Positions 24,448 through 32,968 of a stretch of 38,195 nt of DNA are shown here, piece after piece; positions within the stretch are counted from its first letter, which is position 1, and the number at the start of each line of letters is the position of its first letter. Source of the stretch: CAYSSG01 sp964433635 (GTDB lineage Bacteria; Atribacterota; Phoenicimicrobiia; Phoenicimicrobiales; Stramentimicrobiaceae); contig CAYSSG010000018.1 of NCBI GenBank assembly GCA_964433635.1, positions 1-38,195 of the forward strand, read 5' to 3'. Under the pieces are notes generated by a model. The model was not told the origin of the DNA and did not search any database. It saw only the letters and a program-made list of their open reading frames with translations. A program made the translations under genes and the position numbers.

Positions 24448-24486
24448 TACAATCTATTTTAAAAGATAAAAAGGAGAAAAGAGAAT

Positions 24487-25662
24487 ATGAATATCAATCA
24501 GGAAGCCCTTAAACTGCACAGTGACAACAGAGGTAAGATTGAAGTCATCAGTAAAACCAGGATCAAAGATATGCACGATCTTGCCGTGGTCTATACTCCC
24601 GGTGTTGCCGAACCCTGCCGGGTGATCAATAAGGATGTCTCCAAGGTCTATGAATACACTACCAAGGGTAATATGGTCGCCGTCGTATCCGACGGGACGG
24701 CAGTACTTGGCCTGGGTGACATTGGTCCGGAAGCAGCTATCCCGGTCATGGAAGGTAAAGCAGTCTTATTCAAGTATTTTGCCGGAGTGGATGCCTTTCC
24801 CATCTGCCTTTCTACCAAAGACCCGGAAAAGATTATCGAGGCCGTCACCTTAATAGCCCCTGTTTTTGGAGGCATCAACCTGGAGGATATCAGTGCCCCC
24901 CGTTGTTTTGAAATCGAGAGACGACTGAAAGAAACTCTGGATATTCCCGTCTTCCACGATGATCAGCATGGTACAGCAGTCGTTGTATTGTCGGGAATGA
25001 TCAATGCTCTTAAGTTAGCTCACAAGAAGATGGAGGAAGTGAAATTTGTAGTCAATGGGGCTGGCTCCGCTGCGATTGCCGTCTCTAAATTCCTTCTTTC
25101 AGCAGGTGCTAAAAACTTGATCTTATGTGATTCCAGGGGGATTGTCTATGAAGGTCGAACGGAGAATATGAATTCAGCTAAGGAAGAGATGGCCAGGATA
25201 ACCAACAAGGAAAAAGTGAAGGGCAAACTGTCCGATGCCTTAGTCGGTGCGGATGTATTCTTAGGATTGTCAGGGCCGAATCTTGTAACCAGGGACATGG
25301 TTAGAACAATGGCAAAAGATCCAATCATCTTTGCTATGGCTAACCCCACTCCGGAGATCTTACCTGATGAAGCAAAAGCAGGCGGTGCACGCATCATTGC
25401 AACCGGACGTTCCGACTTCCCCAACCAGGTGAATAACTGTCTGGGATTCCCGGCTATCTTCAAAGGTGCACTCCAGGTCAGAGCCAGTGATATCAATGAA
25501 GAGATGAAACTGGCAGCAGCACATGCCATTTCTTCTGTGATACCCGAGAGCGAATTGACCGAAACCAACTTTATTCCCAATGTTTTTCATCCTGAAGTGA
25601 TGAAGAAGGAAGCTGAAGCGGTGGCGCAGGCGGCTAGAGACACAGGGGTGGCAAGACTTTAA
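24487..25662 (+). CDS. Malic enzyme (NAD(P)-dependent malate dehydrogenase, decarboxylating), short bacterial form
   Basis: This 391-residue cytoplasmic enzyme converts malate to pyruvate and CO2. The catalytic tyrosine in VYTPGVAEPC (Y36), Lys91 in MEGKAVLFK, the metal-site HDDQHGTA block and the nucleotide motif NGAGSAAIA are all present. The length matches short malic enzymes without the phosphotransacetylase-like tail of E. coli MaeB. AAAGGAG precedes the ATG. It lies directly behind the remnant of fumarase, so the original order was probably fumarase alpha, fumarase beta, malic enzyme. Codon choice here is visibly more GC-rich than in the sugar cluster to the left. Confidence 0.95.
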   Translation: MNINQEALKLHSDNRGKIEVISKTRIKDMHDLAVVYTPGVAEPCRVINKDVSKVYEYTTKGNMVAVVSDGTAVLGLGDIGPEAAIPVMEGKAVLFKYFAGVDAFPICLSTKDPEKIIEAVTLIAPVFGGINLEDISAPRCFEIERRLKETLDIPVFHDDQHGTAVVVLSGMINALKLAHKKMEEVKFVVNGAGSAAIAVSKFLLSAGAKNLILCDSRGIVYEGRTENMNSAKEEMARITNKEKVKGKLSDALVGADVFLGLSGPNLVTRDMVRTMAKDPIIFAMANPTPEILPDEAKAGGARIIATGRSDFPNQVNNCLGFPAIFKGALQVRASDINEEMKLAAAHAISSVIPESELTETNFIPNVFHPEVMKKEAEAVAQAARDTGVARL

Positions 25663-25896
25663 TATCATTTCAAATTAATCTTTAGAATTATTAAGCGCTG
25701 AAAGAATTATCAAAGTGAATATCTGTTAAACTATTACTGGGCAAGATGACCAAATTAGAGTAAGCTACTTAAATGAAACTTTATAAAATGACAAGTGGGA
25801 ATATATTCACCTTTGTTATAAAACTATTTTAGTATTAATATTGATATAACTAAATAAAATCTGTAGAAAATATTCGGTAGAAAGGATTGTGATAAT

Positions 25897-27735
25897 ATGT
25901 ACGGTTATTGGGGAAAAGTACTACGAATTGATTTAACAGAAAGAAAATCTAAAGTTGAAGATATTCCAGAAGAAGTATGGCAAAAATTTGTTGGTGGGTC
26001 TGCCTTTGGTGCCAAGGTACTTCTGGAGGAAACACCTCCCAAGGTAGATCCCCTGTCTGAGGAAAATAAAATTATTTTCGGAGTCGGCATATGGCAATCT
26101 GCCAAAAACCCGGGAAGCGGTAAATGGAGCGTGGTGACCAAATCACCGTTAACCAAAACCTTTCTTGATTCTTCCGGAGGAGGAAATTTTGCTCCGGCTA
26201 TCAAAAGAGCTGGTTATGATGCCATCATCATTGAGGGGAAGAGTTCTTCTCCCGTCAAAGTGATTATCAATGAAGAGCAGGTAAGGATTGAGGAAGCTGA
26301 TTCCCTCTGGGGTAAAGATGCCATGGAAACATTCCACCAGTTCCAGTCTGAACTTGGTGATAAACGTTACAGTATTGTCTATATCGGTCCTTCAGGAGAA
26401 ATTGGACATCCTATTGCCTGTATCGGTTGTGATAGTCATAGTGTTGCCGGACGGGGCGGAGCAGGGGCAGTCATGGGCTCTAAAAAATTAAAAGCCATGG
26501 CTGTTTTAGGAACCAAACAGGTGCCTCTCCATGATCCTGAAAAGGTCAATGCCAGGTCACTGGAATTAATGAAAGAGTTTTCCAAACGGTCAGCGGAAAA
26601 AAGAAAAACAGGGACAACCTCTGCCCCAACCACATTTGAAAAAATTGGTAATCTCCCGTTAAAGTACTGGGTTGGGGAAACCTGGGGTAAATCTGCTCGG
26701 ATAGCCGCTCCTTACTATAACGAAATATTACATACCAAAGCGACCTTTTGTGCCAATTGTCCTTATGGCTGTCACCGTCATATCAAACTGGAAGAGCCGG
26801 AAGAGTATGCCGTAGAAGGAGCTGGTCCGGAATATGAAACCCTGGGCATGATGGGTGGTGCCTTCTTATGTTCAGATCTGCCCGCTATTGCCAAAGCAAA
26901 CGATATATGTAACCGTATGGGCATTGACACCATATCGACCGGAGCATGGGTCAGTTTTCTGGCTGAGTGTTATGAGAAGGAGCTGATAGACAAAGAGGAT
27001 ACAGAAGGTATAGAGGTCAATTGGGGAGATGGAAAAGTTCTGGTGCAACTCACTGAGAAGATTGCCAGACTGGAAGGTATCGGTCAGTATTTTAAAGAGG
27101 GTATCATAGGTGCAGCAAAGAGAATAGGTGCCGATACCATGGATGCTATCGTTCATGTGAAGAATATGGACTATCCTGCCCATGATCCCAGATGTCATCT
27201 ATCTGCTGGTTTAAACTATGCTACCGGAACCAGGGGAGCCTGCCATGAAAGAGCGGATGCCCAGGGATTCTTTTATCTTGAAATTGGAATGGAAGGGCCA
27301 GCCAGAACGATGGAGGAAGTTCCCGAATATGTTATACATCAGCAGAACATAAGTAGTCTTGCCAATAGTCTAAGTGTTTGTAAATTTATTCTAAGGGTTC
27401 CGAAACTTTCATTAAGTGAAATCATTGAAATACTCAATGCTTCAACCGGGTGGAACTGGACGGTACATGATCTGGAAAAGGCAGGAGAAAGAGGTTTTGT
27501 CTTAGAGCGCCTGATTAATGTCCGGGATGGAATCTCACGAAAGGATGATATCTTGCCTAAAAAGATGACCATTCCTGCCAGGACCGGTCCCCGGGAAGGA
27601 AGAGTTCCTGTTCCCCACGATAAGGCACTGGATGAGTACTACAAGCTCAGAAATTGGACGAATGACGGAATTCCGACTGAACATGCCTTGAGTGAGGCGA
27701 GTTTGGAGGAATATAGTCGTTTCTTAAAAATATAA
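25897..27735 (+). CDS. Aldehyde ferredoxin oxidoreductase, tungsten-dependent family (second copy)
   Basis: This 612-residue member of the AOR family has 4Fe-4S ligands C285, C288 and C292 in CANCPYGC and probably C495 (LSVCKFIL). The N-terminal pterin-binding region shows GKVLRIDLTE, FVGGSAFGAK and GRGGAGAVMGSKKLKA. It differs throughout from the copy at 10963, so it is a separate subfamily and not a recent duplicate. AAAGGA precedes the ATG at 25897. A weak promoter (TTGATA at 25841, TAGAAA at 25864, 17-base spacing) may drive it alone. The substrate aldehyde is unknown; it would link aldehyde oxidation to ferredoxin. Confidence 0.93.
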   Translation: MYGYWGKVLRIDLTERKSKVEDIPEEVWQKFVGGSAFGAKVLLEETPPKVDPLSEENKIIFGVGIWQSAKNPGSGKWSVVTKSPLTKTFLDSSGGGNFAPAIKRAGYDAIIIEGKSSSPVKVIINEEQVRIEEADSLWGKDAMETFHQFQSELGDKRYSIVYIGPSGEIGHPIACIGCDSHSVAGRGGAGAVMGSKKLKAMAVLGTKQVPLHDPEKVNARSLELMKEFSKRSAEKRKTGTTSAPTTFEKIGNLPLKYWVGETWGKSARIAAPYYNEILHTKATFCANCPYGCHRHIKLEEPEEYAVEGAGPEYETLGMMGGAFLCSDLPAIAKANDICNRMGIDTISTGAWVSFLAECYEKELIDKEDTEGIEVNWGDGKVLVQLTEKIARLEGIGQYFKEGIIGAAKRIGADTMDAIVHVKNMDYPAHDPRCHLSAGLNYATGTRGACHERADAQGFFYLEIGMEGPARTMEEVPEYVIHQQNISSLANSLSVCKFILRVPKLSLSEIIEILNASTGWNWTVHDLEKAGERGFVLERLINVRDGISRKDDILPKKMTIPARTGPREGRVPVPHDKALDEYYKLRNWTNDGIPTEHALSEASLEEYSRFLKI

Positions 27736-27850
27736 AATGAAATCATTTTGATTAATCCATGCACGAAGAAGGTATAAAATTCTTGTTAAAAGACTAATAT
27801 GTGATCAATTGCCTTCTTCATGATTCCGGGAAAACAAAAACGAATTAGTT

Positions 27851-27879
27851 TTGACACAAAAAGGAGAAAAAACTATAAT
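27851..27879 (+). promoter_or_regulatory. Consensus promoter of the T-box leader
   Basis: TTGACA at 27851-27856 and TATAAT at 27874-27879 are exact consensus hexamers with the ideal 17-base spacing. Transcription should start at about 27886, giving a leader of roughly 285 bases before the archease start codon. Confidence 0.85.
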
Positions 27880-27885
27880 TTTAGG

Positions 27886-28149
27886 TAGCGTATTATATAA
27901 TAAATAGAAGAGAATGGAAGGAAAAGTAAATCATTATTTTATTCCCAGAGAGCTGTGGCAGGTGCAAAAACAGCAATGAACATGATTGAAGTCCGCCTTG
28001 CTGCTGCATTTTTATGATTGAGCTCTTACGATAGCCAAGATGAGAATGCAATGAATAATGAAGGATAGAATTTTCTATTGAATCAGGGTGGCACCACGTG
28101 AGTGAACTCTCGTCCCTAAGGTAGCGTTTACCGGCAGGCGAGAGTTTTT
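27886..28149 (+). ncRNA. T-box riboswitch leader
   Basis: The leader contains the T-box sequence AGGGTGGCACCACG (28085-28098), whose TGGCACC core faces the free tRNA 3' end, followed at once by a terminator. Upstream there is a stem I-like region with the AGAGAG element (about 27950) and a GGTGCAAAAACAGC distal loop. The first protein gene of the group is archease, then rtcB, then serS, so the sensed tRNA is probably tRNA-Ser. AGC (28021-28023) and TCT (28024-28026) are adjacent serine codons in the likely specifier region, but I cannot fold it well enough to choose. Uncharged tRNA should permit read-through. Confidence 0.85.
28106..28149 (+). terminator. T-box regulated terminator
   Basis: ACTCTCG (28106-28112) pairs with CGAGAGT (28139-28145), which runs into TTTTT. 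The 5' arm lies just after the T-box sequence, so an antiterminator using that sequence would exclude this hairpin. Confidence 0.85.
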
Positions 28150-28169
28150 ATTGTAAGGGGATTAATACG

Positions 28170-28610
28170 ATGATGACGAGAAAAGATTATGAAATCGTTG
28201 AACACACCGCAGATGTGGGCTTGAAAGTCTATGGAAACACAAAAAAAGAATTATTTCGAAATGCAGCCCGGGGAATGTTTTTTCTCATTTCCGGTTCTTC
28301 TATTACTTCCGGAAATACCAGGAATCAAAGATATTGGAAGGTTGAATGCCAAGCTGGTGACATAGAAGATTTGCTGTTTTCCTGGCTAAGTGATTTACTC
28401 TATATTCATCAGAGTGAATTCGTCATTCTGGAAGATTTTATTATTCACTATCTATCAAAAAAATTGATTCAATCTGAGGCGGTAGGAATAAAATCAAGTG
28501 AATCTCCTTACTGGATTGAAAAAGAAATCAAGGCAGTTACCTATCATCATTTACAGGTTATAAAAAATGATCTGGGACGATGGGAAACAGACATCATTTT
28601 TGATATTTAA
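28170..28610 (+). CDS. Archease, RtcB cofactor protein
   Basis: This 146-residue protein of the archease family speeds guanylylation and turnover of the RNA ligase RtcB. The N-terminal EIVEHTADVGLKVYG holds the metal-binding Asp of the family, AAxGMF is the next block, and the C-terminus ends in the usual acidic DIIFDI. The first codons are ATG ATG, preceded by AAGGGG, so either start is possible. It is the first gene after the T-box leader, and rtcB follows 151 bases later. The pairing with rtcB supports its role strongly. Confidence 0.92.
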   Translation: MMTRKDYEIVEHTADVGLKVYGNTKKELFRNAARGMFFLISGSSITSGNTRNQRYWKVECQAGDIEDLLFSWLSDLLYIHQSEFVILEDFIIHYLSKKLIQSEAVGIKSSESPYWIEKEIKAVTYHHLQVIKNDLGRWETDIIFDI

Positions 28611-28761
28611 TGCTGTTCAGAATGATAATATACCAAAACTATGGTAATATTTATATGGATATTTCATAGAGAACCTGGATCTAAAGAATTCTGTTAAAAA
28701 AATTAATCGATTTCAATCAATTCTCATCAGATGATCATAATCTGATTGAAGGAGTTGATAT

Positions 28762-30219
28762 ATGAAAGACGACTGGGAAAAGGTATTAGTGCAAAAGCAG
28801 CCCTATGTTTGGGAAATACCAAAAGAGTATCGACCGGGTATGAGGGTGAATGGCTGTATCTATGCTTCTAAAATCTTGATGAAACAGATTATTAAGGACC
28901 AGGCGCTTGATCAGGTAGCAAATGTAGCTTTTTTGCCTGGTATTGTAGGGTATTCACTGGCCATGCCCGATATACACTGGGGATATGGTTTCCCGATTGG
29001 CGGTGTGGCGGCAACTCGAGTGGAGGATGGTGTCATTTCACCTGGAGGAGTTGGTTTTGATATTAACTGTGGAGTTCGGTTGATTCGTACCAATTTACGA
29101 TATCAGGATATCAAAAATAAAATCAGCCCCATCATAGAGGCATTATATAAGAAAATCCCATCCGGAGTTGGTTCTGAGGGTAGTATTAAATTAAATGCTC
29201 AGGAAGTTAAAAGAGTACTGGCAGATGGTGCCCAATGGGCTGTAGAAAATGGATTCGGAGAGAAGGAAGATATCACCTATACGGAGGAAAAAGGCAGGAT
29301 GACCCAGGCTAATCCGGATGTCATAAGCAGTAAAGCAATTCAGCGCGGTTACTCTCAATTGGGAACCCTGGGTTCGGGAAACCACTTTTTAGAGCTTCAG
29401 ATCATTGACCAGGTTTATCAGCCGGAGATTGCCAGACAAATGGGCCTCGAAGAGGGTATGGTCACACTGTTGATTCATACTGGATCCAGAGGTTTTGGTC
29501 ATCAGGTTTGTACTGATCATCTCTCTGTGATGCAAAAGGCAGTTCAAAGGTATCACATCAGAGTGCCTGACAAGCAATTAGCCTGTGCGCCGGTGAATTC
29601 ACCGGAGGGTAAAAACTATTATCAGGCGATGTGCTGTGCGGCTAATTTTGCCTGGGCTAACCGCCAGTGTATTACCCATTGGGTAAGAGAGGTTTTTTAT
29701 CAGATATTCGCACTTTCCCGGGAACGTCTGGGATTGGAATTAGTGTATGATGTGGCACATAATATTGCTAAGATAGAGGTTCATCAATGGGAAGATCAAA
29801 ATCTAAAATTATGCGTACACAGAAAAGGTGCGACGAGGGCTTTTCCGCCTCAACATCCTGAATTGCCTTCCAGATATCAAGAGATTGGTCAACCTGTTCT
29901 GATTCCCGGAGACATGGGCCGTTTCTCCTTTGTTCTGGTTGGAAGCGAAAAGGCAATGCAGAAAACGTTTGGTTCTGCCTGTCATGGTGCTGGACGGGTC
30001 TTAAGTCGTCAAGCGGCTAAACGAGAAGTAAAAAACAGAGACATCGTTAAGGAATTGCAGGAAAGAAATATTTTAGTGAAAGCCAGGAGCAGGGGAACGC
30101 TGGCAGAGGAAGTATCCGAAGCATATAAAGATGTGTCAGAAGTAGTCAATGTCATGGATCAGAGTGGTATTTCGGGCAAAGTAGCCAGAATGAGACCTCT
30201 AGTTGTCATTAAAGGATAA
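28762..30219 (+). CDS. rtcB: RNA-splicing/repair ligase RtcB
   Basis: This 485-residue GTP- and Mn-dependent ligase joins RNA 2',3'-cyclic phosphate or 3'-phosphate to 5'-OH ends. Metal and guanylate residues of the family are all visible: D100 and C103 (FDINCGVR), H208 (GSGNHFLE), H239 (LIHTGSRG), H333 (DVAHNIAK) and H408 (ACHGAGRVLSR), the last being the histidine that takes GMP. Length is normal. A GAAGGAG ribosome binding site precedes the ATG. It lies between archease and serS on the same strand, with gaps of about 150 and 136 bases and no strong terminator between them. It may therefore be read from the T-box promoter. Confidence 0.96.
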   Translation: MKDDWEKVLVQKQPYVWEIPKEYRPGMRVNGCIYASKILMKQIIKDQALDQVANVAFLPGIVGYSLAMPDIHWGYGFPIGGVAATRVEDGVISPGGVGFDINCGVRLIRTNLRYQDIKNKISPIIEALYKKIPSGVGSEGSIKLNAQEVKRVLADGAQWAVENGFGEKEDITYTEEKGRMTQANPDVISSKAIQRGYSQLGTLGSGNHFLELQIIDQVYQPEIARQMGLEEGMVTLLIHTGSRGFGHQVCTDHLSVMQKAVQRYHIRVPDKQLACAPVNSPEGKNYYQAMCCAANFAWANRQCITHWVREVFYQIFALSRERLGLELVYDVAHNIAKIEVHQWEDQNLKLCVHRKGATRAFPPQHPELPSRYQEIGQPVLIPGDMGRFSFVLVGSEKAMQKTFGSACHGAGRVLSRQAAKREVKNRDIVKELQERNILVKARSRGTLAEEVSEAYKDVSEVVNVMDQSGISGKVARMRPLVVIKG

Positions 30220-30355
30220 AGACTCTTGAAGAGAGAGTTTTTGTAACATTGGATGGAGATTGAGTTATAAAATGAAAGAGAATTTAAAAAAAAGTTTTAA
30301 GCAGGGAGTTTCTCCCTTGGCTCTATATGTTTTACAGAGAGGATGGTAAAAAAAT

Positions 30356-31630
30356 ATGCTGGATTTAAAATTCATCCGAACAGAACCGGATCAGGTAAAA
30401 GAAGCACTGAAGAAAAGAGGACAGGATGATCGTAATATAGACCATATTCTGGAATTAGATGAACAACGAAGAAAGATCCTCTTTGATGTAAGCAGCTTAA
30501 AACAAGAAAGAAACCAGGTATCCGAAGAGATTGGTCGTTTGAAGAAAGAAAAGCAGGATGACCGGGAAAAAATCCTCGCTATGCGGGAGGTATCAGGGAA
30601 AATCAAGGAGATGGATATAAAGGTGAAGTCTATCGAAGAAGAGATCCAGAGTATCCTATTAGAGATTCCCAATATGGTTGATGAAAGCATCCCTGTAGGT
30701 TCTGATGAAGAAAGCAATGTAGAGGTCAGAAGATGGGGAATACCGAGAGAGTTTGATTTTGAGCCACAGGCTCATTGGGATTTAGGTGAGAGACTGAATA
30801 TTCTTGATTTTGAAAGGGGAGCTAAAATTGCTGCTGCGCGTTTTACGGTACTCAAAAATCGTGGTGCCCGTCTGGAGAGGGCTTTAGTTAATTTCATGCT
30901 GGATATTCATACCAGAGAGCACCACTATCAGGAGATATTTCCTCCTTTTCTGGTAAATGCCAATACCATGACCGGAACGGGTCAATTACCTAAATTCGAA
31001 AATGATTTATTTAGATCCAATGATGACCTGTATCTTGTTCCTACTGCCGAAGTACCCTTAACAAACCTTCATCAAGAAGAAATATTAGCGGAAACGGAGT
31101 TGCCTCTTTATTATACAGCTTATACCGCCTGTTTTCGGAGAGAGGCAGGTTCCTATGGTAAAGATGTCCGAGGACTGATTCGACAGCATCAATTTAATAA
31201 AGTGGAATTGGTTAAGATTTGCAAACCGGAAGAATCCTATCAGGAACTGGAAAAACTAACCCAGGATGCAGAAGTCATCCTGCAGCGGTTGGGGCTTCCT
31301 TATCGAGTCGTTGCTCTATCCTCCGGGGATATCGGTTTTTCTGCTGCCAAGACCTATGATTTAGAGGTATGGTTACCGTTTCAGGGAAAATATCGGGAAA
31401 TATCTTCCTGCAGTAATTGTACTGATTTCCAGGCACGTCGTGCCAATATGCGTTATCGGGCTCAGGATTCCGGAAAAGTTCATTTCGTCCATACGTTGAA
31501 TGGATCGGGAGTGGCAGTAGGCAGAACGATGGTTGCCATCCTGGAAAATTACCAGGAAAAAGACGGATCCATTACGATTCCTGATGCTTTATGTCCCTAT
31601 ATGGATGGATTGAAAAAAATTTCTGTTTAA
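30356..31630 (+). CDS. serS: Seryl-tRNA synthetase
   Basis: This 424-residue class II synthetase charges tRNA-Ser with serine in the cytoplasm. The N-terminal antiparallel coiled coil spans about residues 30-100. Motif 2 is TACFRREAGSYGKDVRGLIR with the HQFNKVELVK block after it. Motif 3 lies near the C-terminus (LNGSGVAVGRTMVAILENYQ). Length is typical. AGAGAGGA lies about 12 bases before the ATG. Upstream it follows rtcB and archease behind a T-box leader, and a tRNA-Ser gene begins 57 bases downstream. That cluster suggests serine-tRNA-dependent control. Confidence 0.97.
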   Translation: MLDLKFIRTEPDQVKEALKKRGQDDRNIDHILELDEQRRKILFDVSSLKQERNQVSEEIGRLKKEKQDDREKILAMREVSGKIKEMDIKVKSIEEEIQSILLEIPNMVDESIPVGSDEESNVEVRRWGIPREFDFEPQAHWDLGERLNILDFERGAKIAAARFTVLKNRGARLERALVNFMLDIHTREHHYQEIFPPFLVNANTMTGTGQLPKFENDLFRSNDDLYLVPTAEVPLTNLHQEEILAETELPLYYTAYTACFRREAGSYGKDVRGLIRQHQFNKVELVKICKPEESYQELEKLTQDAEVILQRLGLPYRVVALSSGDIGFSAAKTYDLEVWLPFQGKYREISSCSNCTDFQARRANMRYRAQDSGKVHFVHTLNGSGVAVGRTMVAILENYQEKDGSITIPDALCPYMDGLKKISV

Positions 31631-31687
31631 GGTAAAATTTGGTTGCCAGTAGTGGCTGCAGGATTATCCTATTGAGGATAGGTATAC

Positions 31688-31773
31688 GGAGGGATGTCCG
31701 AATGGCAAGGAGCCGGTCTTGAAAACCGGTGTAGGCGTAAGCTGTCTGGGTTCGAGTCCCAGTCCCTCCGCCA
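31688..31773 (+). tRNA. tRNA-Ser (anticodon UGA)
   Basis: The acceptor stem GGAGGGA (31688-31694) pairs with TCCCTCC (31763-31769), followed by G and an encoded CCA end (31771-31773). The anticodon stem CCGGT/ACCGG encloses the loop CTTGAAA, giving TGA at 31720-31722, which reads UCA codons. The long variable arm (around TGTAGGCGTAAGCTGTC) marks it as a serine tRNA, and TTCGAGTCC is the T loop region. It lies directly downstream of serS. Confidence 0.97.
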
Positions 31774-31831
31774 CTCTATATCTTCGTTATTTTGATTCAT
31801 TCTTCATATAAAAATTTTCTGGAGTGCTATT

Positions 31832-32650
31832 TTGGAAAATAATGAGATAAAAAGAAAACCGATTGGTATGATGGATTCCGGGTTGGGTGGTTTAAGTGTA
31901 TACCGGGAGATGAAAAAACAGTTGCCCCGGGAACAGGTAATCTATTTTGGTGATACAATTCATGCGCCCTATGGTGAGAAGACGGATGAACAAATTTTGC
32001 ATTATGTTTTTTCAATTATTGATTTTCTACTTCAGCAGCAGGTAAAAATGGTAATCATTGCCTGTAATACCATGACTGCGGTAGCCTTGAAGGAAGTTGA
32101 AAACAAATGTGCTATTCCGGTCATTGGGGTCATTCAACCGGGTGCTTATGAAGCAGTTCTTCAAACCAAAAATAAAAGAATAGGTATCATTGGAACAGAA
32201 GTGACTATCCGTAAACAAAGTTATGAAAAGATAATCAAGGAGATAGATCCTCTTGTGAAGATCTTTTCAAATCCCTGCAGTAATCAAATTATCCGGGAAA
32301 TGGAAGAACAGGCTTTAAAGAATGAAAGTGAAATTCGGCTTCTTCTAAGAGAATGCCTGAGACCAATCCTTAAGCATAATGATGTGGATACGCTGATCTG
32401 GGGATGTACCCATTATCCTTTTTTGAAAAAGTATATAGAGGGAGAAATTGATCGAAGTATTTCCTTGGTTGATCCGTCCAAAGCCACGGTGAAACAGGCC
32501 AGGGAGTGGCTTGAACAACGCAAACTCTGCAATCAGTTTAAGAATGAACCGGATTCTTTCTATATCAGTGGAGACCCTGATTTATTTAGAAAAATTGCTG
32601 AGATATTATTAGGGAATTCTCCCGGTCAATTTAAGAAGGCAGTTATTTAA
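31832..32650 (+). CDS. murI: Glutamate racemase
   Basis: This 272-residue cofactor-independent racemase makes D-glutamate for peptidoglycan. The two catalytic cysteines are C78 in ACNTMTA and C192 in WGCTHYPF, with D15 in MMDSGLGG and H194 as helpers. Family members usually read ACNTASA; the Met-Thr here is a mild change beside the catalytic Cys. Start is TTG at 31832, with TCTGGAG about nine bases upstream. It follows tRNA-Ser by 58 bases, probably read through from the serS side, and ends before a terminator at 32777-32810. Confidence 0.95.
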   Translation: MENNEIKRKPIGMMDSGLGGLSVYREMKKQLPREQVIYFGDTIHAPYGEKTDEQILHYVFSIIDFLLQQQVKMVIIACNTMTAVALKEVENKCAIPVIGVIQPGAYEAVLQTKNKRIGIIGTEVTIRKQSYEKIIKEIDPLVKIFSNPCSNQIIREMEEQALKNESEIRLLLRECLRPILKHNDVDTLIWGCTHYPFLKKYIEGEIDRSISLVDPSKATVKQAREWLEQRKLCNQFKNEPDSFYISGDPDLFRKIAEILLGNSPGQFKKAVI

Positions 32651-32667
32651 AATTTCTGTAAAGTCTA

Positions 32668-32696
32668 TTGATTATATTTGATTTTTATAATATGCT
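32668..32696 (+). promoter_or_regulatory. Candidate promoter of the uracil permease leader
   Basis: TTGATT (32668-32673) and TATGCT (32691-32696) have 17-base spacing; a TATAAT (32686-32691) overlaps but is only 12 bases from the first hexamer. Transcription would start near 32703 and run through the attenuator region. Confidence 0.4.
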
Positions 32697-32776
32697 AAAA
32701 AACAGTGGAATCCTCTACACCAGTTCAGGGATACTACCAGGAATCCGACTAAGGTGATGTAATGAAGAAGATTCAG

Positions 32777-32810
32777 CCTCTTTTCCAGGTTTTCTGGATC
32801 AGAGGTTTTT
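32777..32810 (+). terminator. Intrinsic terminator, or upstream hairpin of the pyr leader
   Basis: CCTCT (32777-32781) and CCAG (32785-32788) pair with CTGG (32794-32797) and AGAGG (32801-32805), followed by TTTTT. It could end the glutamate racemase transcript; if transcription starts near 32703 it is instead part of the leader of the uracil permease gene. Confidence 0.6.
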
Positions 32811-32817
32811 ATATGAG

Positions 32818-32853
32818 TTCCTTTAAAATCAGTCCTGCGAGGCTGATAAGGAA
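32818..32853 (+). promoter_or_regulatory. PyrR binding loop (pyrimidine attenuator)
   Basis: TTCCTT (32818-32823) pairs with AAGGAA (32848-32853), and ATCAG (32828-32832) pairs with CTGAT (32843-32847). They enclose the loop TCCTGCGAGG, close to the known PyrR target core TCCAGAGAGG. When UMP is plentiful PyrR should hold this hairpin, block the antiterminator and let the next hairpin terminate. No pyrR gene is in the window. Confidence 0.85.
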
Positions 32854-32860
32854 GATGCCT

Positions 32861-32895
32861 AACCCCTTATCAGCTTTTACTGAAAGGGGGTTTTT
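32861..32895 (+). terminator. Attenuator terminator upstream of the uracil permease
   Basis: AACCCCTT (32861-32868) pairs with AAGGGGGTT at 32884-32892 (one bulged G), followed by T-rich sequence to 32895. It is directly after the PyrR binding loop and 74 bases before the permease start, the usual arrangement of a pyr attenuator. Confidence 0.8.
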
Positions 32896-32968
32896 AATTA
32901 GAAGGATTCGATATTGAAAAGATTTAGTAAAAAATAATAAAAAGAATATTCTCTATAAGGAGGAAAGA

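Noticed and set aside
30222..30242. Hairpin ACTCT/AGAGT followed by TTTTT after rtcB
   Set aside because: The stem is only five base pairs with a seven-base loop, too weak to call a terminator between rtcB and serS.
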